DNA of 64,000 nt from Gracilariopsis chorda (Eukaryota > Rhodophyta > Florideophyceae > Gracilariales > Gracilariaceae): NCBI GenBank assembly GCA_003194525.1, contig NBIV01000061.1, forward strand, positions 248,001-312,000, in the 5' to 3' direction. The notes below the pieces were generated by a model. That model made no database searches and had not been told where the DNA came from. It saw nothing but the letters and a program-made list of their open reading frames with translations. This document shows, one piece after another, positions 62,988 to 64,000 of this stretch (its first letter is position 1; every line of letters starts with the position of its first letter). The position numbers were made by a program, and so were the translations under genes.

Positions 62988-64000
62988 ATGGATTCATTCG
63001 GTGGCATCAAGATTGAAAAGTTGGGTGAGGATAACTTCCATGTATGGAAGCAAAAGGTTGAGTTGCTGCTTGCACTCAAGGACCTCGATGACCATCTTGA
63101 ATCAACCAGGCCTACGGACGATGAAGAGTTGTCAGCATGGAAGAAGAAAGACGCCAAGGCCAGGGCTGTTATTGGTCTCAGCATCAGTGATGAGCATTTG
63201 GACCATGTGAGGGATACCGAGAATGCTGCGGAAATGTGGAATGCCATTTGCGATGTGTTCCAGCGTAAAACGCTGCTCAACCGAATCAATGCAAGACGTG
63301 CCTTCTACACAGCCAAGATGCGAGATGATGAGAAAATGTTACACTTCATCAATCGTGTTCGTCATCTTGCATCGGATCTGAAGAGCATGGACGTAGTGGT
63401 TGAGGAGGAAGACATCGCTATGGCAATCCTATGTGGGCTACCAGACCGCTTCGAACACCTCATTGTCGCTATTGACACCACGATTGATGATCGTAAACTC
63501 GATTTACAGTTTGTGAAGAGTCGTTTGCTGCAAGAGGAACAGCGAATGAACGATCGTGCCAAGGAGGAGTCCGGAAGTGACACGGCTTTGGTCGGTGCGC
63601 AGTCACGAAAGAAGTCCATGGTGTGCTACTACTGTGGTAAGAAGGGGCATATCCAGAGAAACTGTTTCAAGAGACAACGTGACGAAGCTAGCAAAGAGCA
63701 GAGTGCTGCCGCAAACCCAGCTGTGCAGACCAATCTCGGCAACGAGAAACGAGGATGTGACAGTGACTCTGACTTTGTTTGTCTCATTGCGACAGGTTCT
63801 GTAGAAGAAAGTATCAGTGACTGGATCATTGACTCTGGTGCCACCGCCCATATGACGTATGACGAGTCCATGTTTGACAGTTATAGCAAAAGAGAGTCTG
63901 CCGGTGTGAGTATCGGCAATGACTCGAAGCTGGAGTCTCTTGGTCATGGCAGTGTCCACCTCGATCTCGCTGTTGAAGGGCGTAAGAGCAAGTGCCGGTT
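62988..64000 (+). CDS. E8 Gag-protease reading frame (lineage 2), cut by the window end
   Basis: Starts MDSFGGIKIEKLGEDNFHVWKQKVELLLALKDL at the same ATG as E6 and E7 and stays open for the 337 codons visible. The zinc knuckle CYYCGKKGHIQRNC is at about residue 213, and the protease WIIDSGATAHMTYDESMFDSYSKRESAGVSIGNDSKLESLGHG follows at about 280. The frame continues right of the window. Gag makes the particle, and the protease matures it. Confidence 0.92.
   Translation, partial: MDSFGGIKIEKLGEDNFHVWKQKVELLLALKDLDDHLESTRPTDDEELSAWKKKDAKARAVIGLSISDEHLDHVRDTENAAEMWNAICDVFQRKTLLNRINARRAFYTAKMRDDEKMLHFINRVRHLASDLKSMDVVVEEEDIAMAILCGLPDRFEHLIVAIDTTIDDRKLDLQFVKSRLLQEEQRMNDRAKEESGSDTALVGAQSRKKSMVCYYCGKKGHIQRNCFKRQRDEASKEQSAAANPAVQTNLGNEKRGCDSDSDFVCLIATGSVEESISDWIIDSGATAHMTYDESMFDSYSKRESAGVSIGNDSKLESLGHGSVHLDLAVEGRKSKCR

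Larger units (their letters stand above)
61010..64000 (+). mobile_element. copia E8 (lineage 2, LTR-C), 5' part, runs off the window
   Basis: 5' LTR 61010-61769, PBS, leader and an open Gag-protease frame reaching the end of the window. It is an inverted near-copy of the right half of E7. Left flank ATAGC (61005-61009). Confidence 0.92.

Noticed and set aside
1-64000. CRISPR array or satellite
   Set aside because: The repeats are dispersed LTRs of 222-1063 bp with target duplications and protein-coding interiors; no short regularly spaced repeat was seen.

Overview
This 64 kb window is a block of transposable elements in a eukaryotic nuclear genome. I found no host protein-coding gene, rRNA or tRNA. 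It holds the 3' part of a Helitron, at least ten Ty1/copia elements, one Ty3/gypsy element, and solo LTRs of several families, mostly nested in one another. The elements alone cannot name the organism. The dominant copia Gag (MSDSEVE... with a GEDYTLWRHRLRAACRIKGVWNV-type motif) reminds me of oomycete and other protist elements, but that is memory, not a search, and confidence is low.

Names used here: copia lineage 1 has Gag starting MSDSEVE and related LTR families A, A2, B and D. Copia lineage 2 has Gag starting MDSFGG and LTR family C. Layout, left to right: Helitron Rep-helicase (1-3424, +) inserted in the 3' LTR of copia E1 (-, 3425-7910), which shares an LTR with the truncated copia E2 (-, to 9255). 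E3 (+, from 9256) lies in E2 and is itself interrupted by solo LTR-X, a gypsy element (12003-17286), and solo LTRs B, C and A. E4 (+, 22250-24278) lies in the reverse transcriptase of E3. E5 (-, 24279-40275) lies in the gag of E4 and contains a solo LTR-B, the complete lineage-2 element E6 (+, 27963-35751, itself carrying solo LTR-E) and a solo LTR-A. E10 (-, pol tail), E11 (-, with a solo LTR-A in its RT) and E13 (+, with a solo LTR-C) follow. E12 (+, 46937 on) lies in E13. The right end has lineage-2 elements E7 (-, 52992-59777) and E8 (+, 61010 to beyond the window) in inverted orientation around a 1.23 kb inverted piece of LTR-B plus leader.

Most junctions carry 5-bp target-site duplications (TSDs) readable by eye, so insertion order is clear. 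By eye, LTR pairs of E6 and E7 differ at about 1% or less, and those of the gypsy element at about 6%. E6-E8 and E12 are therefore the recent layer; the Helitron, E1, E2 and E3 are the old layer.

Three non-coding signals recur. (1) All copia elements with a readable leader start have a primer-binding site that matches the anticodon arm of initiator tRNA-Met, the half-tRNA priming known from Drosophila copia. (2) LTR families A, B, C and D share a roughly 65-bp U3 block holding a GCGCATATGCGC palindrome and an inverted CCAAT box. (3) Every copia leader, and the unrelated solo LTR-E, contains a conserved module of about 220 nt whose hairpin stems show compensatory base changes between families. 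This is the best candidate here for an undescribed functional RNA.
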